This document shows positions 18,601-26,340 of a stretch of DNA of 64,000 bases, piece after piece. Origin of the DNA: Hyphococcus sp. (lineage in GTDB: Bacteria; Pseudomonadota; Alphaproteobacteria; Caulobacterales; Parvularculaceae); the NCBI GenBank assembly GCA_028284345.1, contig JANQRY010000003.1, forward strand, positions 62,001 through 126,000, in the 5' to 3' direction. Made by a program: the position numbers and the translations under genes. Within the stretch, counting starts at the first letter, position 1. Each line of letters opens with the position of its first letter. The notes beneath the pieces were generated by a model. That model searched no databases, was not told the origin of the DNA, and saw only the letters and a program-made list of their open reading frames with translations.

Positions 18601-20352
18601 TTAAGCAGCGCTCTTTTCGTGAACTTCGTACTCTTCCAAAAAGGTCAGAAGCTGTTCGCGATATTTGTAGTAATCGGGATGTTCGAGGAGCGCCTTGCGC
18701 GAGCGCGGCCGCGGAAGATCAACCTCCATGACCTTGCCGACGCGCGCATTGGGCCCGTTCGTCATCATGATGACGCGGTCTGCGACCAGAATCGCTTCGT
18801 CAACATCGTGAGTGACGCAAATCGCCGTCACCTGCGTGCGCTTCCAGACATCCATCAGCACTTCCTGAAGCTCCCACCGTGTCAGGGAATCGAGCATGCC
18901 AAACGGCTCGTCGAGCAGAAGAAGTTTCGGCGACAGCGCAAAGGCGCGTGCGATGCCGACGCGCTGCTGCATGCCGTTGGAAAGGTCGCTCGCCTTCTTT
19001 TGCATCGCATCCGCCAATCCGACGCGCCGGAGATAATACTCGACGATCTGCCGACGTTCATCGGCCGACGCATGGGGGTAAACGCGGTCGACCCCAAGCG
19101 CGACATTTTCATACGCCGTCAACCAGGGAAACAAGCTCGGCGCCTGAAAGACGACGCCGCGATCCGGCCCCGCGCCAGCGATTTCTTTGCCGTCTAGCAC
19201 GATGCCGCCCTTGGAAATCGGATTAAGCCCTGCCGCCATCGACAACACCGTCGATTTTCCGCATCCGGAGTGACCGATCAGGGACACAAACTCGCCCTTG
19301 CGCAAATCGAGGTTAAAGTCATCGACAACGGTCAGCGGACCTTTCGGCGTCGGATAGATCTTTGTCGCCTTAAAAAACTCAACATATTTGTTGAGATTTT
19401 GGGTATGGGGTTTGCCGGCCTCTTTGACCGCCTGCGGCAAGCCAGGGTCGGTCGCCGCGACAGATTCCATCAGTTCGATGATGGCGGCGGAAGTCTTCGG
19501 ACGGGCGTTCCGCGCCGCCTTGCGGCCGCCCTTTGCAGCCGACAGCGGCAGAACGTCCGGCAGCTCGCCGACCTCTGCCTCGCTTGTGCGCGTCATGCCG
19601 ATTTTCATGAGATAGTCGGTGATCTCGCCGCGCAGCCGGACAAATTCCGGATCGTGATTAACCGCCTTGCGATCGCGCGGGCGATCAAGCGAAACCCGGA
19701 AGGCGGGACCCAGCGTCGCATTAGGACCCGGGTTCAGCGGTATGATGCGGTCGGCGAGCAGCAACGCCTCGTCCACATCGTTGGTAATCAGGACGACCGT
19801 TTTCTTTTCACGCTCCCAGATGCGTTCGATTTCATCCTGAAGATTCGCCCGGGTCAACGCGTCGAGGGCGCTGAGCGGCTCGTCAAGGAGCAGCAGCTTC
19901 GGCTGAATCGCAAGCGCGCGCGCAACGTTGACGCGCTGACGCATGCCGCCGGAAAGTTCCGCCGGCCGGCGCTCGCTCGCATGGCTGAGCCCCACCATCT
20001 CAACGTAATGGGAGACGCGCTTTTCCTTTACGGCTCTCGGTTCGCCGGGAAAAATCGCATCGACCGCAAGACGCACATTGTCGTTGACCGTAAGCCACGG
20101 CATCAACGAGTAGTTTTGAAAAACAACGCCGCGATCCGGCGACGCGCCTTTCACCGGATCGCCGTTGAACGTAATGCTCCCCTCGTCCGGCTCGATAAGG
20201 CCGGCAATCAGCGAAATCAGCGTCGTCTTGCCGCTGCCCGAAAAGCCGACAATGGCGACAAACTCATTCTCTTCAATATCGATGCTGATGTCGCGAAGAA
20301 TCGTTTCGTCGCCATAGGATTTTGACACGTTTTTCAGGCTGAGGATTGACAT
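18601..20352 (-). CDS. nitrate ABC transporter ATPase, tandem NrtC-NrtD-type fusion
   Basis: 583 aa holding two complete ABC ATPase domains. Domain 1 has Walker [10 protein letters not shown] near residue 36, signature LSGGMRQR about 134 and [12 protein letters not shown]. Domain 2 has Walker [10 protein letters not shown] about residue 357, signature LSNGMQQR and [13 protein letters not shown] linker of roughly 70 residues separates them. Cyanobacterial NrtC carries one ATPase plus a binding-protein-like domain and pairs with separate NrtD; here the two ATPases are joined and the regulatory binding domain is absent. It follows nrtB by 10 nt and completes the NrtABCD importer. Confidence 0.9.
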   Translation of the reverse strand: MSILSLKNVSKSYGDETILRDISIDIEENEFVAIVGFSGSGKTTLISLIAGLIEPDEGSITFNGDPVKGASPDRGVVFQNYSLMPWLTVNDNVRLAVDAIFPGEPRAVKEKRVSHYVEMVGLSHASERRPAELSGGMRQRVNVARALAIQPKLLLLDEPLSALDALTRANLQDEIERIWEREKKTVVLITNDVDEALLLADRIIPLNPGPNATLGPAFRVSLDRPRDRKAVNHDPEFVRLRGEITDYLMKIGMTRTSEAEVGELPDVLPLSAAKGGRKAARNARPKTSAAIIELMESVAATDPGLPQAVKEAGKPHTQNLNKYVEFFKATKIYPTPKGPLTVVDDFNLDLRKGEFVSLIGHSGCGKSTVLSMAAGLNPISKGGIVLDGKEIAGAGPDRGVVFQAPSLFPWLTAYENVALGVDRVYPHASADERRQIVEYYLRRVGLADAMQKKASDLSNGMQQRVGIARAFALSPKLLLLDEPFGMLDSLTRWELQEVLMDVWKRTQVTAICVTHDVDEAILVADRVIMMTNGPNARVGKVMEVDLPRPRSRKALLEHPDYYKYREQLLTFLEEYEVHEKSAA

Positions 20353-20362
20353 GACGGTCTCC

Positions 20363-21526
20363 TCAGCGCTTGTCGGAATAGGTGAACATGGCTTGCAGCG
20401 TGTACATGATGCGGTCGAGCAGGAACCCGATCACGCCGATCGTCAGCACCGCGACCATGATGCGCGCCAGGGACACGGAGGAGCCGTTCTGGAACTCATC
20501 CCAGACAAATTTCCCGAGCCCCGGATTTTGCGCCAGCATCTCCGCGGCGATCAGCACCATCCAGCCGACGCCGAGCGACAGGCGCAACCCGGTAAAAATA
20601 AGCGGCAGCGACGACGGCACCACCAGTTTGAAAATCTTGTCCGCAGGCTTCAGTTGCAGGACTTTCGAAACATTCAGAAGATCCTTGTCGATCGACGACA
20701 CGCCGAGCGCCGTATTGATAAGCGTCGGCCAAAGCGAGCAAAGCGTCACCGTAATGGCCGAGATCAGGAACGATTTCGGCAAACCATCCGATGCGTTTAC
20801 GTAAACCGCAGAGACAACCATTGTCACAATCGGCAGCCATGCGAGCGGCGACACCGGCTTGAAAATCTGGATGAGCGGATTGAACGCCGCACTGACCGTC
20901 GGACTGAGCCCGCAGAAGATGCCGAGCGGCACGGCAATGACGGTCGCGATCAAAAATCCGAAGAAAACGGTTTGCAGCGACGTGCCGATCTGATCGATAT
21001 AGGTCGGCTTGCCGGTAAAGCTGCGCTCCTTGACCTTGTCGAGCCTGCCTTCGGCGATATAGCCCGCGTTACGCTCGTCCTGGCGTTCGTAAAACGCCCT
21101 TTCCTTCTCGCGCGTCGCGGCGTGATCATCCATCAGCGCGCCGAACTGTTCCCAGACGGCCGCGGGCCCCGGTATCTGCCCGAGGCTGGTCTTGACCTGC
21201 GACGCGCCGGCCGACCACGCCGCCATGAAGATCAGGATCGCGAGGATCGGCACGCAGACCATCCGCCACAAATCGGCGAATTGCTTCTTCGGGTCCTCGC
21301 CCATGGCCAGCCGAAAAACCGGATTGATAAAGCCAAGACCGACAACCGAGAGAACATTCATCAATTTCTGCATGGCGAGCGAAGCATCGCCGCCCTTTGA
21401 ACCACCATCGCCGGACGGCGCCTCGGCGTCGTTCGCAGGCGGGGATTGGTCCGTTGCGGCGGTGGCGGTTTCGTCCGGCGCTTCCGACGATGCGTCGGAG
21501 AAGTCCTGTAAGGTGGTCGCGCTCAT
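20363..21526 (-). CDS. nrtB: nitrate ABC transporter permease NrtB
   Basis: 387 aa inner-membrane permease. After a polar, low-complexity N-terminus (about 60 residues) and a first membrane helix ([13 protein letters not shown]), it has a periplasmic loop of about 100 residues, then the binding-protein-dependent permease core with the EAA-type loop around [25 protein letters not shown]. The start ATG at 21526 is preceded by GGAG at 11 nt; open frame continues upstream but without better signals. It lies between nrtA and nrtCD. Confidence 0.9.
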   Translation of the reverse strand: MSATTLQDFSDASSEAPDETATAATDQSPPANDAEAPSGDGGSKGGDASLAMQKLMNVLSVVGLGFINPVFRLAMGEDPKKQFADLWRMVCVPILAILIFMAAWSAGASQVKTSLGQIPGPAAVWEQFGALMDDHAATREKERAFYERQDERNAGYIAEGRLDKVKERSFTGKPTYIDQIGTSLQTVFFGFLIATVIAVPLGIFCGLSPTVSAAFNPLIQIFKPVSPLAWLPIVTMVVSAVYVNASDGLPKSFLISAITVTLCSLWPTLINTALGVSSIDKDLLNVSKVLQLKPADKIFKLVVPSSLPLIFTGLRLSLGVGWMVLIAAEMLAQNPGLGKFVWDEFQNGSSVSLARIMVAVLTIGVIGFLLDRIMYTLQAMFTYSDKR

Positions 21527-21615
21527 GCCTTGTGTCACTCCCGTGCTCGGTTTTGGCGGCGGTTGGATCTCGCGCGCCGGGCGGCGATTGCCGGCCCGGC
21601 GCAATGTTGAAAAAA

Positions 21616-23007
21616 TCAGTTGGTCACGATGTCGCCCGCGTCGGTCACCGTTTCGCCAGCCTTAAGGCCAATCGGAAACTCCGCGAGATAGTCATTGGGT
21701 TTGCGTCCGTCGAAGGTGACGCCGTCGATGAATTCGGACTGCGGCGGCTTGAACCCGTCTGTATCGGCGGGAAAGTCTTCCGCACTCGCCTTTCCTTCAT
21801 CGATCAGCATTTGGGCCGCCTGCATATAGATGTCCGGCCGATAAACTTTCTTCGCGACATCCATGTACCAGTTGTCAGGTTTTGATTCGGTGATCTGTCC
21901 CCAGCGGCGCATCTGCGTCAGATACCAGACGGCGTCCGAATAGAAGGGATAGGTCGCGTAGTAGCGAAAGAAGACGTTAAAGTCGGGCACTTCGCGAACG
22001 TCGCCCTTTTCATATTCAAACGTTCCGGTCATGGAGGCGGCGATTACTTCGTAGTCGGCGCCCACATATTCCGACCGCGACAGGATTTTGACCGCATCAG
22101 GACGATTTGCATTGTCATTTTCATCAAGCCAGATGGCGGCGCGAATAAGCGCCTTGACGACGGCGAGATGGGTGTTCGGATTTTCTTGCGCCCAGGCCGC
22201 CGACACGCCGAAGACTTTCTCCGGATTGTTTTTCCAGATTTCGTAATCGGTGATGACCGGCACGCCGATGCCTTTAAAGACGGCCTGCTGGTTCCACGGC
22301 TCGCCGACGCAATAGCCGTAAATCGTTCCCGCTTCGAGGGTCGCCGGCATTTGCGGCGGCGGCGTTACGGACAACAGCGCATCGGCCTGAATTTGGCCGC
22401 TGGTGTCGGTCTTGCCGTAATATCCGGGATGAATGCCGCCGGCGGCGAGCCAGTAGCGCAACTCGTAATTATGCGTTGAAACCGGGAACACCATGCCCAT
22501 TTTGAAGGGCTTGCCGTCGTCCCTGTAGCTCTCAACGACAGGCTTCAGATAATCCGCCTTGATCGGATGAATCGGCTTGCCGTCATCACGCTTGGGCACA
22601 TGCGGCTTCATCTCTTCCCAGACCTCGTTCGACACGGTGATGCCGTTGCCGTTGAGGTCCATGGAAAAGGCGGTGATAATGTCGGCCTTGGTGCCGAACC
22701 CGATGGTCGCGCCAAGGGGCTGGCCGGCGAGCATATGCGCGCCGTCAAGTTCGCCGTCGATGACCCGGTCAAGCAGAACTTTCCAGTTTGCCTGCGGCTC
22801 AAGGGTAACGAACAGCCCTTCGTCTTCGAAATAACCGAGTTCATAAGCGACCGCGAGCGGCGCCATATCGGTCAGCTTGATAAAACCAAAGGTCAGCTCG
22901 TCTTTCTCAACGTCCAGCTCTTCTGCGCCAACGGGCGCGAATGTCGGCTGAAAGACAATCGCAGCAGCGGCGGCGGCGATCATTGATAGTTTTTGAAAGC
23001 GTTTCAT
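21616..23007 (-). CDS. nrtA: nitrate ABC transporter substrate-binding protein NrtA
   Basis: 463 aa with a clear signal peptide ([19 protein letters not shown], cleavage near VGA-EE). It has the NrtA/CmpA binding-protein fold with [37 protein letters not shown] and CVGEPWNQQ motifs. It captures nitrate/nitrite in the periplasm for NrtB/NrtCD. Start ATG at 23007 is chosen because the signal peptide begins there; open frame extends 40 codons upstream into the regulatory leader but is arginine-rich and unlike a secreted protein. First gene of the nitrate operon. Confidence 0.93.
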   Translation of the reverse strand: MKRFQKLSMIAAAAAAIVFQPTFAPVGAEELDVEKDELTFGFIKLTDMAPLAVAYELGYFEDEGLFVTLEPQANWKVLLDRVIDGELDGAHMLAGQPLGATIGFGTKADIITAFSMDLNGNGITVSNEVWEEMKPHVPKRDDGKPIHPIKADYLKPVVESYRDDGKPFKMGMVFPVSTHNYELRYWLAAGGIHPGYYGKTDTSGQIQADALLSVTPPPQMPATLEAGTIYGYCVGEPWNQQAVFKGIGVPVITDYEIWKNNPEKVFGVSAAWAQENPNTHLAVVKALIRAAIWLDENDNANRPDAVKILSRSEYVGADYEVIAASMTGTFEYEKGDVREVPDFNVFFRYYATYPFYSDAVWYLTQMRRWGQITESKPDNWYMDVAKKVYRPDIYMQAAQMLIDEGKASAEDFPADTDGFKPPQSEFIDGVTFDGRKPNDYLAEFPIGLKAGETVTDAGDIVTN

Positions 23008-23130
23008 TTCAGGGTTTGCTCCAATTTCAGACGCACGGGGGGTGCGGCGCGACATGCAGCGTCTGCGCGTTAACTCGTTTCGAAATCTGGTGAGGCGCCT
23101 CTTTCGCCAGAGACGTCGCTGGCGCAAATC

Positions 23131-23146
23131 AAGGCGCGATCGCCTT
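23131..23146 (-). terminator. candidate leader terminator hairpin before nrtA
   Basis: In the transcribed direction AAGGCG and CGCCTT form a 6-bp stem around ATCG, followed by GATTT, a weak U-tract. It lies 10 nt after the second hexaloop hairpin, where an attenuator under NasT control would be expected. A further stem at 23105-23124 (CGCCAG/CTGGCG) is an alternative. Which of them terminates is not decidable by eye. Confidence 0.4.
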
Positions 23147-23156
23147 TCATTGCTGA

Positions 23157-23198
23157 ATCAATCCCTCGCTGGATTGATCCGCGACTCATCATTGAGTC
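23157..23198 (-). promoter_or_regulatory. ANTAR-target paired hexaloop hairpins (NasT leader)
   Basis: In RNA sense the first hairpin is GACUC / GAGUC with loop AAUGAU (23183-23198). After a 2-4 nt linker comes a second, AUCAAUCC / GGAUUGAU with loop AGCGAG (23157-23178), extendable by a G-U and a G-C pair. Both loops have six bases with A at position 1 and G at position 4, the published hallmark of RNAs bound by ANTAR antiterminators. The order, close spacing and place ahead of nrtA match NasT-controlled leaders. Binding by the NasT encoded at 9496-10089 is inferred. Confidence 0.8.
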
Positions 23199-23204
23199 AT
23201 GAAG

Positions 23205-23233
23205 AGTAGATCAGAGGAAAAGCGCGCCGTCAA
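23205..23233 (-). promoter_or_regulatory. candidate promoter of the nitrate operon
   Basis: In transcribed sense TTGACG (23228-23233) and TCTACT (23205-23210) are separated by 17 nt, matching 5/6 and 4/6 of the sigma-70 consensus. Transcription would start near 23198, exactly at the first hexaloop hairpin. An imperfect inverted repeat (TTGCAATGC at 23242-23250 and GCATTGGCA at 23261-23269) centred about 57 bp upstream may bind an activator such as NtrC, though it does not match the NtrC consensus closely. Confidence 0.5.
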
Positions 23234-23369
23234 CAAAAATGTTGCAATGCACAAAACGTCGCATTGGCAGGGCTTCGGGGCCTAAAACGGCGTATTTCCA
23301 TTAACCATGGGCGGAAATTCGGACGCCCGCGGACAATTTCCTACCCTTCCCGTTGCCCGGCGCTGTTTC

Positions 23370-24065
23370 TTACGCGCTTTTGGGGTTGAAGGTTTTGAAA
23401 TTGACCATCAGGTCGTTTTCTTCGAGCCACTCATAGGCTTTTTGTTCTTTCGCCATCGTGCGCTCAACGCTCGGCCGCTTCAGCACGCGCTCATACATGT
23501 CGGCGAACCGGGGATAGGGAGAAAAGTCGAACGGCGTTCCCTGCAGACGGAACCAGGCCCATGACAGATAGGCGTCAACGACGGACCAGCGATCTCCGAG
23601 AAACCACGGGCCCTCGGCGAGCCGGTTCTCAACCTGCGTAAAATCCCGCGCGAGCCGCGCCATCGCCATTTCACGCACGCGCGCCACCCCGGCCTCTTCA
23701 TCGCAAAAGAACTGCGGCAACCGAATATGAAACACATTGGGGTGGACGCTGGCGGAGCACCAGATGACATCGGCCATGACTTTGCCGTCCGATGCGTCGC
23801 TCCGGCCGAACGGCAACAGGTCCGCGTCCGGGAACGCGCGGGCAAGATAGAGCAACATGGCCGACGTTTCCGTGATGGATACGCCGTCTACCACCATCGT
23901 CGGCACTTTTCCGTTAGGATTTAGCGCCAAATATTCGGGCGACTTGTTGTCGCCGCGCATATAGACGACCAGCTCCGTCTCGTAAGAAGCGCCCGCCTCC
24001 TCAAGACCCGCCATTGGGCCTCGCGAACACGTACCGGGATAGTAGTAGAGCTTTATGTTTGGCAT
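23370..24065 (-). CDS. glutathione S-transferase family protein
   Basis: 231 aa. An N-terminal thioredoxin-like domain (LYYYPGTCSRGPM, cis-proline in GKVPTMV, then ETSAMLLYLA for glutathione binding) is followed by an all-helical domain with WFLGDRWSVVDAY. It resembles the GST at 52169-52852 (shared PGTC, SPEYLALNP/AINP, LPQFFCD/LPQLFCD), so the two are paralogs in different operons. It ends the operon begun by the TonB receptor at 28588. In a ring-cleavage setting a GST could isomerise a maleyl-type product, open an epoxide or split an ether; the reaction is not determinable. Confidence 0.85.
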   Translation of the reverse strand: MPNIKLYYYPGTCSRGPMAGLEEAGASYETELVVYMRGDNKSPEYLALNPNGKVPTMVVDGVSITETSAMLLYLARAFPDADLLPFGRSDASDGKVMADVIWCSASVHPNVFHIRLPQFFCDEEAGVARVREMAMARLARDFTQVENRLAEGPWFLGDRWSVVDAYLSWAWFRLQGTPFDFSPYPRFADMYERVLKRPSVERTMAKEQKAYEWLEENDLMVNFKTFNPKSA

Positions 24066-24117
24066 AGGATCATCTTACCTTGACGAGACGAACGCCCGAA
24101 ACGCGGCGGCCTGCTGT

Positions 24118-24930
24118 TCAGGAAAACGTCGCAAGAATTTTCTTAACGTCCGGCCAGTACTTGGTCCCGATTTCGCCGAACGTCTTGCGCATCTCCGGCG
24201 GAAGCCAATCTGTGATTCCGATGTCGAACGCCGGGCGCGCCCGGATGCGCTTGAGCCAGTCTGCGATCGTGGCGCGGTCCTTTTCCCACCACTCATCCAT
24301 GTTCAGCATCGAGAGCCAGGCGATAGAAGGCGCAAGGCCGATATCCGCCAGCGAAAATGTGTCGCCGGCCAGCCATTCATGCTGCGACAACGACTCATGC
24401 ATCTTTGTGAGATAGGAGTCGAAGAGCTTGTAATTCTCAGCAAGACCGGGCGCGTCAAATCCAAGCCGCACCAGTTCCGCCCTGCGATGGCGCCAGCGCG
24501 GCGTAATGGATTGGTCCGGCGTGCCGCTCAGAAATGCGTCAACCTGTTCTTTTTCATCCTTGTTGATCAGATGACGAAGACAGGAGGAGAAATTCACCTC
24601 CGCAAACGAAGGATGAATGTATTCGTCGAGCGCTTTTAACCAGATCTGCATCTGGGCGCGCTCATAGGGCGATTTCGGCGTCAGCGGCGGCTCCGGAAAA
24701 ACATAGTCGAGATAGTCGTTGATGACGGTTGATTCGACGATCACTTTGTCGTCGTGAATGAGGGTCGGCACGACGCCTTTGGGATTGAGCTTTCGATATT
24801 CCGGATCAAATTGATCGCCCTTCAGAATGTCGAGGTAGACGCCGTCCCATTCCAGACCCTTTTCCTCAAGGCAAAACCGCACCTTCGCAGCGCAGGTCGC
24901 GCCCCCGTGATGATAAAGCGTTAAGGACAT
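24118..24930 (-). CDS. glutathione S-transferase family protein, LigF-like
   Basis: 270 aa. N-terminal thioredoxin fold with LYHHGGATCAAKVRF, NPKGVVPTLIHDD and VESTVINDYLDYVF; helical domain with AQMQIWLKALDEY and WLAGDTFSLADIGLAPS. The ESTVI-EYLD and RAQMRIW-type stretches recall beta-etherase-like GSTs (LigF relatives), but assignment to ether cleavage would be premature. It lies between a small four-cysteine protein and a second GST in the operon downstream of a TonB receptor, so it probably serves the same catabolic pathway. Confidence 0.8.
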   Translation of the reverse strand: MSLTLYHHGGATCAAKVRFCLEEKGLEWDGVYLDILKGDQFDPEYRKLNPKGVVPTLIHDDKVIVESTVINDYLDYVFPEPPLTPKSPYERAQMQIWLKALDEYIHPSFAEVNFSSCLRHLINKDEKEQVDAFLSGTPDQSITPRWRHRRAELVRLGFDAPGLAENYKLFDSYLTKMHESLSQHEWLAGDTFSLADIGLAPSIAWLSMLNMDEWWEKDRATIADWLKRIRARPAFDIGITDWLPPEMRKTFGEIGTKYWPDVKKILATFS

Positions 24931-24982
24931 GCCCTGCCCTCCCTGGCGGTCAGTTTTTATAGATGCTGCGGCGCGCGACCCG

Positions 24983-25258
24983 TCAGGACGCTTCGCCGGT
25001 GCAAGGTTCTATCAGCGCCTTAAGCTCGCTCGATCCGTTGGCGACGAATTCATCCCTGTTGGCGAAAGCGTAAAGCTCCTCCGCAAGCGCGGGGTCCGTT
25101 TCAACGGTCTCGACGACGCAGGCGCAAGGTTCGTCCGAAATTCCGCTCGCCTCAGTGAATGCTTCGCACCAGGCCTCGCCGTCTCCGGCCACCGCCGGCG
25201 CAACGCCGATGACAAATGAACCGATGACTGCAGCGCTAATGAGTTTCTTCATGATCAT
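24983..25258 (-). CDS. small exported four-cysteine protein, GISDEPCAC family
   Basis: 91 aa. A signal peptide of about 24 residues ends at AVA-GDG. The mature part is acidic with cysteines at 31, 45, 47 and 86. A second copy at 49800-50063 has cysteines at 30, 44, 46 and 84 and shares the core GISDEPCACxV. I do not recognise the family. The conserved spacing suggests two disulfides or a bound cofactor in the periplasm. AAAGGA precedes two possible ATGs (25258 or 25252). It sits in the operon of a TonB receptor, a TAXI-like lipoprotein and two GSTs. Confidence 0.75.
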   Translation of the reverse strand: MIMKKLISAAVIGSFVIGVAPAVAGDGEAWCEAFTEASGISDEPCACVVETVETDPALAEELYAFANRDEFVANGSSELKALIEPCTGEAS

Positions 25259-25272
25259 GGTTTCCTTTCTGG

Positions 25273-26340
25273 TTAGTCGACGTTTACGCCGCGACGCGCG
25301 TAGAATTGCAGCGCCGCCGCATGGGTTTCAGCCGCCGATAGCCCCGGCCAGCTTGCCATGGTTTCGACATTGGCCGGCAGGGCCGTAGAACCCGGCGACG
25401 ATGTTTCAATGCACGACAGAATGACGGCGACAGTATCGGCAGGCGTCGCCTCCCACGCCGCGAGGGCCTGTTTAAACGACAAAAGCGCAAGCGAACCGGA
25501 CTCATCCGGAAGCGGCGTCATCGTCATGGCGATCTCGAATTCATTTTTCTCGTTGATGGCGTTGACGACCGACGCATCGACCGGAAGCCATGTCGCTTCT
25601 GATCTTTTCAGAAGCGACGGCATCATCGGCTTGAACCCGTCATTCGTTTTGCTCATCAAACTCCATGTCGTCGCGTCAATGCGGTTCTCGTCGATCGCCG
25701 CCGACAGGTCCGGCGGGCGAATATCGACAATCTCCACGTCATCCAGAATGCCCCACCCGTCGCGCAGCAGCGCTTCCGTATAGACGCGCACGGCGCTTGG
25801 GCGCGGCGGCGCGCCAATGCGTTTGCCTTTCAAATCCTCTGGCGAGCGGATCGACGGATCGAAAACAAGAACCCCGACGGCGACGTCATAAAGCGACGAT
25901 ACAAACTTCAAATCCGCATTCGCCGCGTCATAGGCGTGCCAGTCCGGCCCGGCCTTCTTGATGGCCGGCAGGAAATCAATGGTCGTCACGATCGGCAGAT
26001 GAAACGGCTTTTCGTCAGCATCGAGAGTGTTGATCGTGTTAATGGATTGAGGCAACGCCATGGGCGTGACCTCGTTTTCCACGGCGCAGGCGGAAAGCGC
26101 CGCGCCGAGTTCCACATTGTGGTCGTGCAGCATGATGGCCGGCGGCGCCGGCGAGTAAATCGTTAGCGCCGGCGCGGCGGCGTCATTGTCCTGCCCGCCG
26201 CAAGCGACGAGCAGGAGTGCAGCGAAAAGGGAGGCTAATCGCTGCGAGACATGAACAGCGCGGACGCCAGCCGCCGTCGGAAGACAATCAACCGACGGCG
26301 GCGAAGCGATCGCTTTCAGCGAAACTGGATTAGAATTCAT
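25273..26340 (-). CDS. TAXI-like periplasmic-binding lipoprotein paired with a TonB receptor
   Basis: 355 aa. A hydrophobic stretch with lipobox LLLVACGG gives lipid Cys47. The mature part (LTIYSPAPP..., then SLYDVAVGVLVFD, SPEDLKGKRIGAP, TEALLRDGW, AAIDENRIDATTW) reads as a TAXI/phosphonate-type solute-binding fold. No TRAP or ABC permease for it lies in the window. The ATG at 26340 overlaps the 3' end of the TonB receptor gene by 11 nt, in another frame; the long polar N-region before the lipobox is odd, but no nearer start codon exists. A homolog with the same arrangement lies at 44438-45556. Likely role: receive ligand from the receptor in the periplasm (inference). Confidence 0.75.
   Translation of the reverse strand: MNSNPVSLKAIASPPSVDCLPTAAGVRAVHVSQRLASLFAALLLVACGGQDNDAAAPALTIYSPAPPAIMLHDHNVELGAALSACAVENEVTPMALPQSINTINTLDADEKPFHLPIVTTIDFLPAIKKAGPDWHAYDAANADLKFVSSLYDVAVGVLVFDPSIRSPEDLKGKRIGAPPRPSAVRVYTEALLRDGWGILDDVEIVDIRPPDLSAAIDENRIDATTWSLMSKTNDGFKPMMPSLLKRSEATWLPVDASVVNAINEKNEFEIAMTMTPLPDESGSLALLSFKQALAAWEATPADTVAVILSCIETSSPGSTALPANVETMASWPGLSAAETHAAALQFYARRGVNVD

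Noticed and set aside
22981-23127. 40-codon N-terminal extension of nrtA
   Set aside because: It is arginine-rich, runs into the leader hairpin region and would bury the signal peptide.
23221-23290. Sigma-54 promoter before nrtA
   Set aside because: A TTGCA-like -12 exists but the GG needed 10 bases before GC is missing; the sigma-70-like pair fits better.
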